From JBLHUT01 sp047629975 (GTDB taxonomy: Bacteria; Pseudomonadota; Alphaproteobacteria; Rhodobacterales; Rhodobacteraceae): 5,564 bases of DNA. Made by a program: the position numbers and the translations under genes. Location: NCBI GenBank assembly GCA_047629975.1, contig JBLHUT010000234.1:1-5564 (forward strand), given 5' to 3'. Below are positions 1-5,564 of the stretch, piece by piece. Numbering within the stretch: position 1 is the first letter of the stretch; the number at the start of each line of letters is the position of its first letter. Below the pieces are notes generated by a model. It ran no database searches. It saw nothing but the letters and a program-made list of their open reading frames with translations, and was not told the origin of the DNA.

Positions 1-395
1 GCGAGATCGCCTGCCAGCTTTTAACCGAGGCAGATCTGCACGCGATCCAGAATATGCACGCCGCGATGCTGCAAAGTTATGACGCGCGTGACCTTCCGGC
101 CTATTTCAAGGCCAATCAGGATATTCACGCCGCGATCCTTGCGGCGGCGCGCAACGACACGCTCAGCCATGCCTGCCAGTCGCTGTCGGTGCGGATGCAG
201 CGCGCGCGGTATCTGGCCAATATGTCCCGGCAACGATGGTCTGATGCGGTTCAAGAGCATCAAGAAATCCTGCAAGCACTCGAAGCGCGTAACGGCGAAC
301 AGCTTGGCCACGTTTTGCGGGCACACATGCGCAACACGCAGGCGTCAGTGCTTTTGTGGCTTGCGAACAAGCCGGTTCAGGAACCCACGAAGTAA
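1..395 (+). CDS. GntR-family transcriptional regulator, FCD domain (C-terminal part)
   Basis: The frame is open from the left edge (first full codon at base 3) to TAA at 393-395, giving the last 130 residues. They form an all-helical region matching the FCD effector-binding domain of GntR regulators (FadR/VanR type). The marks are a DIHAAI segment followed by a conserved N and L (FCD consensus FHxxI...N..L), an EHQEIL segment, and a late AHMRNT segment. The three histidines in these segments are in the places of the family's usual metal/ligand-binding histidines. The N-terminal winged helix-turn-helix lies outside the window, so DNA targets cannot be inferred. Such regulators usually sense small organic acids or sugar acids and control an adjacent catabolic or transport operon. 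The likely target is upstream of the window, because a 314-base gap separates it from the next gene, whose products are of a different kind. The family call is firm and the effector is unknown. Confidence 0.88.
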   Translation, partial: EIACQLLTEADLHAIQNMHAAMLQSYDARDLPAYFKANQDIHAAILAAARNDTLSHACQSLSVRMQRARYLANMSRQRWSDAVQEHQEILQALEARNGEQLGHVLRAHMRNTQASVLLWLANKPVQEPTK

Positions 396-709
396 CCGAC
401 CGGGCGTCACGCATTGAATGGCTGTTGCGACTTTGTCTCGGACCAGCCGCAATTGTCGCATGACTCTTGTGGCGGCCCGGTCTTGTATCGGGGGGGGGTA
501 TTGGCGTAACGATCGTGGCTAAAGAGACGTTCAGCGTTAAAACTTGGCTTTGTCACACAAAACAAACGAAAGTGGTGGAATGTCTCAAAACGCCGCGCGC
601 TTCAAAATACGCCCGTCCGGGAGTCTTTATTGGCATCAGGCAGGTTTGAAACTGACGGGTCTTGTGCCGGTGGCATCATGCCCAAAAGTACGGCAGAATG
701 GGCTTTGCC
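396..709. other. Intergenic region between regulator and GtrA gene
   Basis: About 314 bases hold no gene I can support. The short frames here have unusual composition and no family resemblance. Visible items are an imperfect inverted repeat (GACC-A-GCCGC at 441-450 against GCGGC-CC-GGTC at 472-482), a run of nine G's at 490-498, and an 8-base palindrome ACGATCGT at 509-516. The promoter of the rightward three-gene operon should lie here, but I see no convincing -35/-10 pair. The closest match is TTGTAT (483-488) with TAACGA (507-512), which is weak. The inverted repeat has no T-tract, so a terminator for the upstream regulator gene is possible but not shown. Confidence 0.5.
490..498. repeat. 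G9 homopolymer tract
   Basis: Nine consecutive G's in the intergenic region, 212 bases before the GtrA-family start codon. Homopolymers of this length are prone to slipped-strand changes, and in promoter regions of other bacteria they can vary expression. Here its position relative to a promoter is unknown. A sequencing or assembly length error is also possible. Confidence 0.9.
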
Positions 710-1132
710 ATGAGTTTACGCAGTCTTATTACACGTTACTTTTGTTTTGCGGCAATCGCCACTGTGGCAAATCTGTTGACACAGCGGATCGTGCTGGCGT
801 GGGACACAACGACAACAGGGTTCGCGGTGGCGGTTTTTTGCGGCACGCTTGTGGGTCTTGTCATCAAGTATATTTTGGACAAACGCTGGATTTTTCGGGA
901 TACTGAAACCGGCGTCAAGGCGCATGGGCGCAAGTTCACGCTTTACACGACCATGGGCGTTGTCACGACCGCGATTTTCTGGAGCACGGAGACAGCGTTC
1001 TGGCTGATTTGGGGAACCGAGCTGATGCGAGAGGCGGGGGCTGTTCTGGGTCTGCTTGTGGGATACATCGTAAAGTACCGGCTTGACCGGCGCTTTGTCT
1101 TTACCGATGTCCGGCTGGAGGGCAGCTCATGA
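710..1132 (+). CDS. GtrA-family small membrane protein (putative polyprenyl-phosphate-sugar translocation)
   Basis: Encodes 140 residues with four predicted membrane helices, at about residues 8-28, 36-54, 78-100 and 108-123. It shows the two-half architecture of the GtrA/DPMS-flippase family: each half ends in a matching basic-aromatic motif, VIKYILDKRWIF (51-62) and IVKYRLDRRFVF (120-131). GtrA proteins are small inner-membrane proteins linked to moving, or recruiting enzymes for, polyprenyl-phosphate-linked sugars. The mycobacterial member Rv3789 sits directly before dprE1. Here the stop overlaps the start of the DprE1-like gene (ATGA at 1129-1132), so the two are probably translationally coupled. 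The start is uncertain: ATG 710 gives a normal family N-terminus (SLITRYFCF), while in-frame ATG 698 and TTG 662 are alternatives, and none has a strong Shine-Dalgarno site. The family is clear. Flippase activity is inferred. Confidence 0.85.
   Translation: MSLRSLITRYFCFAAIATVANLLTQRIVLAWDTTTTGFAVAVFCGTLVGLVIKYILDKRWIFRDTETGVKAHGRKFTLYTTMGVVTTAIFWSTETAFWLIWGTELMREAGAVLGLLVGYIVKYRLDRRFVFTDVRLEGSS
1117..1122 (+). promoter_or_regulatory. Ribosome binding site of the DprE1-like gene
   Basis: GGAGGG inside the end of the GtrA gene, six bases before ATG 1129 and nine before the in-frame ATG 1132. It supports translation starting at the ATGA overlap. It does not by itself decide between the two adjacent ATG codons. 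Confidence 0.7.
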
Positions 1133-2451
1133 TGGTTTCGGGCTGGGGACGGTTTCCCGAACATTTGTCGCAGGTGACCGCGCCGCGAACCCCGGAAGAT
1201 ATCGTACAAGGCCTGTCTGCGGGCGGGATTGTTGCACGGGGCAACGGGCGGGCGTATGGCGACAGTGCTGTGGCCCTGCGCCGCACGCTTTCGATGCGAA
1301 ACTTCAACCATATTTTGTCGTTCGACCCCGATTCCGGTGTGCTGGAAGCAGAGGCCGGGGTCCTGTTGGGCGATATCATCACGGCGTTCTTGCCGCGTGG
1401 GTGGTTTCCGGCGGTGACACCGGGCACCAAGTTTGTGACGCTGGGCGGCATGATTGCGGCGGATGTTCATGGCAAGAACCACCACAAAGACGGCAGTTTC
1501 GGCAATTTTATAAACTGGATCGAGTTGCTGGATGCGCAGGGGACCCTTCAACGCTGCGGGCCGGATCAGAACCCTGCGCTTTTTGCGTGGACCGTTGGTG
1601 GCATGGGGCTGACCGGTGTGATCTTGCGGGCGTCGATCCGTTTGCGCCCCGTTCAAAGCGCGTGGATCAGGCAGACAACCCGACCTTTGCCGGATCTTGC
1701 GGCAACGATGGCCGCCTTTGAGAAAGCCGATGCCGCGACCTATTCGGTGGCCTGGATCGACTGTCTGAGTGGTGGTAAAAATCTTGGCCGGTCTTTGGTG
1801 ATGCTTGGCGAGCACGCCGGTCCGGATGCATTGACCGATGATAAAGCGCGTTATCCCTTCGAGACCCCGGTCAAGCGCAAGCTCGGGGTGCCTTTTGATC
1901 CGCCGCAGGGGCTTTTGAACAGCCTGTCGGTGCGGGCATTCAATGCGCTTTATTATTGGAACGGCTCTCGCAAGGCGGGGACGTCGCTGGTTGACTGGGA
2001 CAGCTATTTTTATCCGCTCGATGCGATTTTGGGCTGGAACAAGATTTACGGACGCAAGGGGTTCATGCAATTTCAGTGCGTCTTGCCACTCGAGCAATCC
2101 TATGAAGGCCTGCGCGCGCTGCTGCTGGCGACGTCCCGGGCCGGGGCGGGGTCGTTTCTGGCGGTCCTCAAGCGTTTCGGACATCAGGAAAGCGCGTTTT
2201 CCTTTCCCATGCTTGGCTACACTCTGGCACTGGATTTTCCTGTGACGCCCCGAACCTTGCGCCTCATGAAAGAGCTTGATGAGATTGCCCTCGCCCACGG
2301 CGGACGGTTCTATCTGGCAAAGGACAGCCGCATGGATGCTGACACGCTGCGACGGTCCGATGTTCGGACCGAGGGATTTGCGCAGATGCGCTCCGCGCAG
2401 GGGTTGCGGCCGCGGTTTGCCTCCCAACAATCTGAAAGGCTCGGGATTTGA
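1129..2451 (+). CDS. dprE1: DprE1-like FAD-dependent oxidase (polyprenylphospho-beta-D-ribofuranose 2-oxidase family)
   Basis: Encodes 440 residues (mycobacterial DprE1 has 461) of the VAO/PCMH-type FAD oxidoreductase fold. The N-terminal FAD domain has RGNGRAYGDSA (37-47), the TPGTKFVTLGGMIAADVHG region (98-115) and HGKNHH (114-119), which carries the DprE1 active-site histidine. The C-terminal substrate domain has FYPLD (294-298), QFQ (314-316, matching Gln334/Gln336), LKRFG (347-351, Lys348 matching Lys367) and AKDSR (397-401, Lys398 matching catalytic Lys418). In mycobacteria this enzyme oxidises the 2'-OH of decaprenylphosphoryl-ribose to a keto intermediate, which DprE2 reduces to the arabinose epimer. 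The next gene here is a DprE2-like reductase, so the same two-step epimerisation is likely on an unidentified polyprenyl phosphate. The odd point is Ala367 in GYTLALDF, where the mycobacterial motif GWNICVDF has Cys387. Mycobacterial residue numbers are from memory, and the exact sugar substrate is inferred. Confidence 0.9.
   Translation: MMVSGWGRFPEHLSQVTAPRTPEDIVQGLSAGGIVARGNGRAYGDSAVALRRTLSMRNFNHILSFDPDSGVLEAEAGVLLGDIITAFLPRGWFPAVTPGTKFVTLGGMIAADVHGKNHHKDGSFGNFINWIELLDAQGTLQRCGPDQNPALFAWTVGGMGLTGVILRASIRLRPVQSAWIRQTTRPLPDLAATMAAFEKADAATYSVAWIDCLSGGKNLGRSLVMLGEHAGPDALTDDKARYPFETPVKRKLGVPFDPPQGLLNSLSVRAFNALYYWNGSRKAGTSLVDWDSYFYPLDAILGWNKIYGRKGFMQFQCVLPLEQSYEGLRALLLATSRAGAGSFLAVLKRFGHQESAFSFPMLGYTLALDFPVTPRTLRLMKELDEIALAHGGRFYLAKDSRMDADTLRRSDVRTEGFAQMRSAQGLRPRFASQQSERLGI
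2434..2439 (+). promoter_or_regulatory. Ribosome binding site supporting a TTG start
   Basis: GAAAGG lies eight bases before TTG 2448, inside the end of the DprE1-like gene. This spacing, and the lack of an in-frame ATG before the nucleotide-binding motif, favour the TTG as the true start of the DprE2-like gene. Confidence 0.65.
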
Positions 2452-3185
2452 GTAAAAATACAGTTCTAGTTCTTGGTGCAAGTTCGGATATCGGACTTGC
2501 TGTGGCGCACCGGTTTGCCTCGCAAGGGCATGCCATTCAGCTTGCGGGGCGCGATGTGGGGGCGCTTGAGGTGAAGCAAAAAGATATTGCGCTGCGCTAT
2601 AACGTGCCTGTCAGCGTGCACGCTTTTGATGCGCTCGAGATTGCAACGCATGACGCATTTCTAGATGCGCTGCCGGTTTTGCCCGATATCGCCGTTTGTG
2701 CCGTCGGGCTTATGGGCAAGCAGGTCGAAAACGAACAGGACATGGCGGCGGCCACCACCGTGATGCGCAGCAACTACGAAGGGCCGGCCTGTGTTCTGGG
2801 TCTTTTGGCGAACCGCTTCGATGCCCGTGGCTCGGGTAAAATCGTCGGGATCAGCTCGGTTGCGGGGCTGCGCGGGCGGGCCACCAATTATGTCTACGGC
2901 TCGGCAAAGGCCGGTTTCACGGCGTTCCTTTCGGGGCTGCGCAACCGGATGGCAAGCCGCGGTGTGCACGTCATGACCGTTCTGCCGGGGTTCGTGGCGA
3001 CGCGTATGACCGAAGGGATGGATTTGCCCGCGAAACTGACCGCCCAGCCGGAAGAGGTGGCCAAGGCAATTGATCTTGGCCTGCGCAAGCAGCGCAACGT
3101 GCTTTACGTGCGCCCGGTCTGGCAGTTGATCATGTTGATCATCACGATGATACCTGAGCGTATTTTCAAGGGCATGAAGATTTGA
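2448..3185 (+). CDS. dprE2: DprE2-like short-chain dehydrogenase/reductase (decaprenylphospho-2-keto-erythro-pentose reductase family)
   Basis: Encodes 245 residues (mycobacterial DprE2 has 254) with a classical SDR Rossmann fold. Visible are the nucleotide-binding GASSDIG (10-16, with the SDIG variant typical of DprE2), the structural CAVG strand end (84-87), Asn109, Ser136/Ser137 in GISSVAG, and the catalytic pair Tyr150/Lys154 in YVYGSAK. A hydrophobic stretch near the C-terminus (about 225-236, WQLIMLIITMIP) followed by basic residues suggests membrane association, sensible for a lipid-linked substrate. Its expected role is NAD(P)H reduction of the 2-keto intermediate made by the preceding oxidase, giving polyprenylphosphoryl-arabinose. 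The start is TTG in a TTGA overlap with the oxidase stop (2449-2451). The tail is followed by a strong terminator, so this is the last gene of the operon. SDR assignment is certain. The DprE2 role rests on motif resemblance and gene order. Confidence 0.87.
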   Translation: MSKNTVLVLGASSDIGLAVAHRFASQGHAIQLAGRDVGALEVKQKDIALRYNVPVSVHAFDALEIATHDAFLDALPVLPDIAVCAVGLMGKQVENEQDMAAATTVMRSNYEGPACVLGLLANRFDARGSGKIVGISSVAGLRGRATNYVYGSAKAGFTAFLSGLRNRMASRGVHVMTVLPGFVATRMTEGMDLPAKLTAQPEEVAKAIDLGLRKQRNVLYVRPVWQLIMLIITMIPERIFKGMKI

Positions 3186-3190
3186 GAATA

Positions 3191-3220
3191 CTGCTTTCCG
3201 GCCATGCCGGTCACGAGCAG
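3191..3220 (+). other. Small hairpin in the 3' untranslated region
   Basis: CCGGC-CAT-GCCGG (3198-3210) is flanked by a second pairing, CTGCT (3191-3195) with AGCAG (3216-3220). It lies between the DprE2-like stop and the main terminator and has no T-tract. It may protect the 3' end of the message or may be incidental. Confidence 0.4.
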
Positions 3221-3221
3221 T

Positions 3222-3264
3222 AAAAATCCCCGCCTCGTCCGGAAAGGGTGCGGCGGGGATTTTT
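3222..3264. terminator. Bidirectional intrinsic terminator between convergent operons
   Basis: A perfect 13-bp inverted repeat, AAAAATCCCCGCC (3222-3234) with GGCGGGGATTTTT (3252-3264), has a 17-base loop. The GC-rich core is followed by a T-tract on the + strand (3260-3266), and the A-tract on the left side reads as a T-tract on the - strand. It can therefore stop transcripts from the rightward sugar-lipid operon and from the leftward TRAP operon. The dctM stop codon (3265-3267) touches its edge. Confidence 0.92.
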
Positions 3265-4545
3265 TTATAGAACGCTTGGCAGGAAAAGCGCGATCTGCGG
3301 AAAGGCAATCAAGGCCACAACCATCAACAACATCACGATCACAAACGGGATCGCCCCGAGCATGACATCACTCAACGTGCCGGTTTTGCGCGCGCCTTGA
3401 ACCACATAAAGGTTCAGGCCAACCGGCGGCGTGATCAGCGCCATCTCGATCAGCACGATCATCAGAATACCGAACCAGATCGGATCATATCCTTGGGCCA
3501 CCACCAGTGGCACGATGATCGGAATAGTCACAACCATCAACGACAGCGTCTCGATGAAAAACCCCAGAACGATATAAATCGCCACTACCACAAGGATCGT
3601 CATCAGCGGAGACAAGCCCATCCCTGTCAGAAAATCCTGCAACTCGCGGCCAAGCCCCGCCGAAGACAAGGTAAAGTTCAAAAACGACGCACCGATCACA
3701 ACCAGCATAATCATCGACGTTATCTTGATCGTCCCGAGCAGGCTCTCGGAGAGCATCGTGCGCGACACGCCCCCGAAGAACGCAGCAATCGCAAAAGCCC
3801 CTGCCACGCCTACGGCTGCGGCCTCTGTCGGGGTGGCCCAACCTTTGTAGATTGTGCCGATGATAATCGTAAAAAGGACAATAATCGGGAGCAAGTCGCG
3901 CAAGGCACCGACCATTTGCGACCATGGAAACACCCGCCGCGGTCCACCCAGCGCGGGCTTCACGGTGCAGATAATAACCGTGGCCAGCACAAACAAAAGC
4001 GCTAGCGCGATGCCCGGCACAAGGCCGGCCAGAAACAGCCGCGGGATCGAGGTTTGGGTCAGAAAGCCGTACACGATCAGGTTGATAGATGGCGGGATCA
4101 TGATGCCCAGCGTGCCGCCGGCGGCAATTGCACCTGAAAAAAGCTTTTGGTCATAGCCCAGTTTCTCGGCTTGTGGCATGGCGACGGTGGCCACGGTGGC
4201 TGCGGTTGCCACAGACGAGCCCGAAGTGGCGGAAAACATTGTGGCGGTCGCGATGTTGGCATGCACCAATCCTCCCGGCAGCCACGACACCCATTTGTCC
4301 AAAGCGGCATACGTGCGGCCGGCCACACCGCTGCGCACAAGGATCTCGCCCAAAAGCACAAAAAACGGGATCGCAATCAGGGTCGCGCTGTTGGATGATG
4401 ACCACACCAGTTGCCCCAGACCGCGCATCAACGGGAAAGGACTGAAAAAGATATCAACCCCGAAGCCCAGAAGAAACAAAACAATGCCCACCGGAATGGA
4501 CAAGGAAAGAAGGGCCAGAAGCCCGACAGAAACATAGGTAATCAT
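3265..4545 (-). CDS. dctM: TRAP transporter large membrane subunit (DctM family)
   Basis: Encodes 426 residues, the usual length for DctM, and is highly hydrophobic throughout with about 12 membrane segments. DctM signatures are HANIATATMFSATSGSS (95-111) followed by a GYD turn (130-132), GGTLGIMIPPS (143-153), TPTEAAA (238-244) and ITPPVGLN (371-378). This is the ion-coupled permease subunit of a tripartite ATP-independent periplasmic (TRAP) transporter in the inner membrane, using sodium or proton gradients to import solutes delivered by the periplasmic binding protein. The frame stays open upstream to 4911, but the true start is ATG 4545. It overlaps the dctQ stop (TGA 4544-4542) by four bases, has an AGGA nine bases before it, and starts the family's hydrophobic N-terminus MITYVSVGLLALL. 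It is the last gene of the leftward operon, and its TAA stop lies in the T-tract of the shared terminator. The substrate is unknown. Confidence 0.95.
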   Translation of the reverse strand: MITYVSVGLLALLSLSIPVGIVLFLLGFGVDIFFSPFPLMRGLGQLVWSSSNSATLIAIPFFVLLGEILVRSGVAGRTYAALDKWVSWLPGGLVHANIATATMFSATSGSSVATAATVATVAMPQAEKLGYDQKLFSGAIAAGGTLGIMIPPSINLIVYGFLTQTSIPRLFLAGLVPGIALALLFVLATVIICTVKPALGGPRRVFPWSQMVGALRDLLPIIVLFTIIIGTIYKGWATPTEAAAVGVAGAFAIAAFFGGVSRTMLSESLLGTIKITSMIMLVVIGASFLNFTLSSAGLGRELQDFLTGMGLSPLMTILVVVAIYIVLGFFIETLSLMVVTIPIIVPLVVAQGYDPIWFGILMIVLIEMALITPPVGLNLYVVQGARKTGTLSDVMLGAIPFVIVMLLMVVALIAFPQIALFLPSVL

Positions 4546-5090
4546 ACCAGCGCGTCCTGTTCTGCAAACGCGCCGATGGCGCGCTCTGTATCCTCGAAAC
4601 GTCCCTGCACAAACAGCACGAGTGCCGCCAGCACCGTGGCCCACGCCATCAGCGCAAACCAGATCCAGCCCGCAAACCACGGCACCTGAACCAACCACAG
4701 CGGCGTCTCGAGGGTGGTGTTCGCGCGCGAACCGTTCGCCAGCGTCTTTTCCAGAACCGGCCAGCAGCGGAAAGCGATAATCGTGATCGTGAACGTCAAA
4801 ACCATCATCGAGCCCAGATCGAACAAAACCCGGCCCCGTGCCGCAAGACGGCTGCGCAGCAGGTCGATGCGCACATGCCCCAACTCCAGCATCGTATAGG
4901 CCATGCCCCACGCGGCACTGATGGCCATGACATAACCGCTGATTTCGTCGGTTCCCCCAAAGGAGGCCCCCACCTGTCGCAAAACAATATCCGCCAGCAC
5001 AAAGAGCGCGCAGGTCAGAAGCAACAACCCGACCAGGATCGCCACCGCGCGGTTGACCTGTCTGAGTGTCTTAAGAATGTCTTGAGCCAT
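4542..5090 (-). CDS. dctQ: TRAP transporter small membrane subunit (DctQ family)
   Basis: Encodes 182 residues with four predicted membrane helices, at about 16-37, 50-68, 90-109 and 138-161. Typical DctQ features are a TDEISGY segment (47-53) leading into helix 2, a GHVRIDLL motif (71-78) in the cytoplasmic loop, and TPLW...VPWFAGW (129-142) before the last helix. DctQ pairs with DctM in the inner membrane and helps dock the substrate-binding protein. The start ATG 5090 has a strong GGAGG seven bases before it. It is 27 bases downstream of the binding-protein stop and overlaps dctM by four bases, so all three genes form one operon. The C-terminal tail after helix 4 (about 163-182) is acidic. 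Confidence 0.93.
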   Translation of the reverse strand: MAQDILKTLRQVNRAVAILVGLLLLTCALFVLADIVLRQVGASFGGTDEISGYVMAISAAWGMAYTMLELGHVRIDLLRSRLAARGRVLFDLGSMMVLTFTITIIAFRCWPVLEKTLANGSRANTTLETPLWLVQVPWFAGWIWFALMAWATVLAALVLFVQGRFEDTERAIGAFAEQDALV

Positions 5091-5097
5091 AAGGGGG

Positions 5098-5102
5098 CCT
5101 CC
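5098..5102 (-). promoter_or_regulatory. Ribosome binding site of dctQ
   Basis: GGAGG on the - strand, seven bases before the dctQ ATG, inside the 27-base gap after the dctP stop. It fixes the dctQ start. Confidence 0.8.
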
Positions 5103-5117
5103 GTTCGGGATCAGCGT

Positions 5118-5564
5118 TTATTTGGCAGCTATCGTGACGCCGACAACTTTACCGACGCTGTCGTTCCAACGGGCAACCCATTCGTCACCGGCGCGCTCGG
5201 CCCAATCGGGAAGCACTTCGGTCTCGAGGATCATGCGCGCGCGGGCAAAGTCTGCCTCTGACGCCTCAACGAGCACCATAGAGCGTGCGTCACCCGACGG
5301 GCATTCGCCGTTTCCTGTCAGACACGCCACGTCATTGGTCAGCGCGTCTTGTGCGCTTGCCCATGCCGGAGCCTCGAACGCAGTCCCGATCTGTGAGGTG
5401 ATCAACGTCTTTGTGGCGTCGTCCATGCTGTTCCACTTGTCCATGTTGACAGCCGTCACAACAGAGTCCCAACCGCCCAAAGGCAGGGTGAGCAGGTGCG
5501 TGGACACTTCCCACCAGCCGGCGCTATAGCCCGAACCGGCGCCTGTCACGGCACAATCCACAAC
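5118..5564 (-). CDS. dctP: TRAP transporter substrate-binding protein (DctP family), C-terminal part
   Basis: The last 148 residues are present, ending at TAA 5120-5118. The N-terminus, including any signal peptide and the substrate-carboxylate-binding arginine region, lies beyond the right edge. What remains fits the C-terminal lobe of a TRAP periplasmic binding protein: a DCAVTGAGSGY segment, then EVSTHLLTLPLGGW, then VNMDKWNSMDDATKTL, the usual order of the hinge strand, a conserved Trp region and long helices. Its place directly before dctQ and dctM fixes the assignment. Late in the protein a CX6C pair (ACLTGNGEC) may form a disulfide in the periplasm. The protein would capture its solute in the periplasm and hand it to DctQM. 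Ligand class cannot be read from this part. Confidence 0.9.
   Translation of the reverse strand, partial: VVDCAVTGAGSGYSAGWWEVSTHLLTLPLGGWDSVVTAVNMDKWNSMDDATKTLITSQIGTAFEAPAWASAQDALTNDVACLTGNGECPSGDARSMVLVEASEADFARARMILETEVLPDWAERAGDEWVARWNDSVGKVVGVTIAAK

Noticed and set aside
630..675. Promoter using TTGGCA (630-635) or TTGAAA (646-651)
   Set aside because: No acceptable -10 hexamer is present at 16-18 bases downstream of either element.
467..906. Short + strand open frames in the gap before and over the GtrA gene
   Set aside because: They show no recognisable family, have poor start contexts, and one runs out of frame through the clear GtrA gene.
943..2481. A 512-codon open frame on the - strand opposite the DprE1-like gene
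   Set aside because: Its translation is rich in Arg, His, Pro and Gln with no domain pattern, and it lies antisense to a gene with clear catalytic motifs. It is explained by the base composition of GC-rich codons.
3397..4005. A 202-codon + strand frame opposite dctM
   Set aside because: Its product is dominated by His, Arg, Gln and Asp, the mirror of hydrophobic codons on the other strand. It is a shadow of dctM.
4546..4911. N-terminal extension of dctM upstream of ATG 4545
   Set aside because: The extension overlaps dctQ in another frame and lacks the family's N-terminal membrane helix. The ATGA overlap, ribosome binding site and normal 426-residue length support ATG 4545.
1..5564. CRISPR array, tRNA/rRNA, insertion sequence or phage genes
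   Set aside because: No repeat-spacer structure, tRNA-like cloverleaf, transposase motif or terminal inverted repeats were seen. The window is ordinary, densely coding chromosome.

Overview
This window looks like a piece of chromosome from an alphaproteobacterium, most likely of the Rhodobacteraceae/Roseobacter type. The evidence is moderately GC-rich coding DNA (GC not computed), a GntR/FCD regulator, a tripartite TRAP transporter, and tightly overlapping genes with Shine-Dalgarno sites. The taxonomic call is an inference, since no rRNA or marker gene is present.

Left part (1-395): the 3' end of a GntR-family regulator with an FCD ligand-binding domain, reading rightward. A 314-base gap (396-709) follows. 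It contains a run of nine G's and an imperfect inverted repeat, but no gene I can support.

Middle part (710-3185, + strand): three genes joined by 4-base stop/start overlaps. They encode a GtrA-family small membrane protein, a DprE1-like FAD oxidase and a DprE2-like short-chain dehydrogenase. In mycobacteria, DprE1 and DprE2 together epimerise decaprenylphosphoryl-ribose to decaprenylphosphoryl-arabinose, the arabinofuranose donor. There the same gene order (GtrA protein Rv3789, dprE1 Rv3790, dprE2 Rv3791) is found. The window therefore probably holds the epimerisation and membrane-translocation part of a polyprenyl-phosphate-pentose pathway in a Gram-negative bacterium. The genes for the earlier steps (UbiA-type phosphoribosyltransferase, phosphatase) and for the final glycosyltransferase are not in the window. 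The DprE1-like enzyme has alanine where the mycobacterial enzyme has the cysteine attacked by benzothiazinones.

At 3222-3264 a perfect 13-bp inverted repeat with A and T tracts forms a bidirectional terminator between convergent operons.

Right part (3265-5564, - strand): a TRAP transporter operon transcribed leftward in the order dctP (C-terminal part only, cut by the window edge), dctQ, dctM. The substrate cannot be told from the sequence. The dctM stop codon lies inside the T-tract of the shared terminator.
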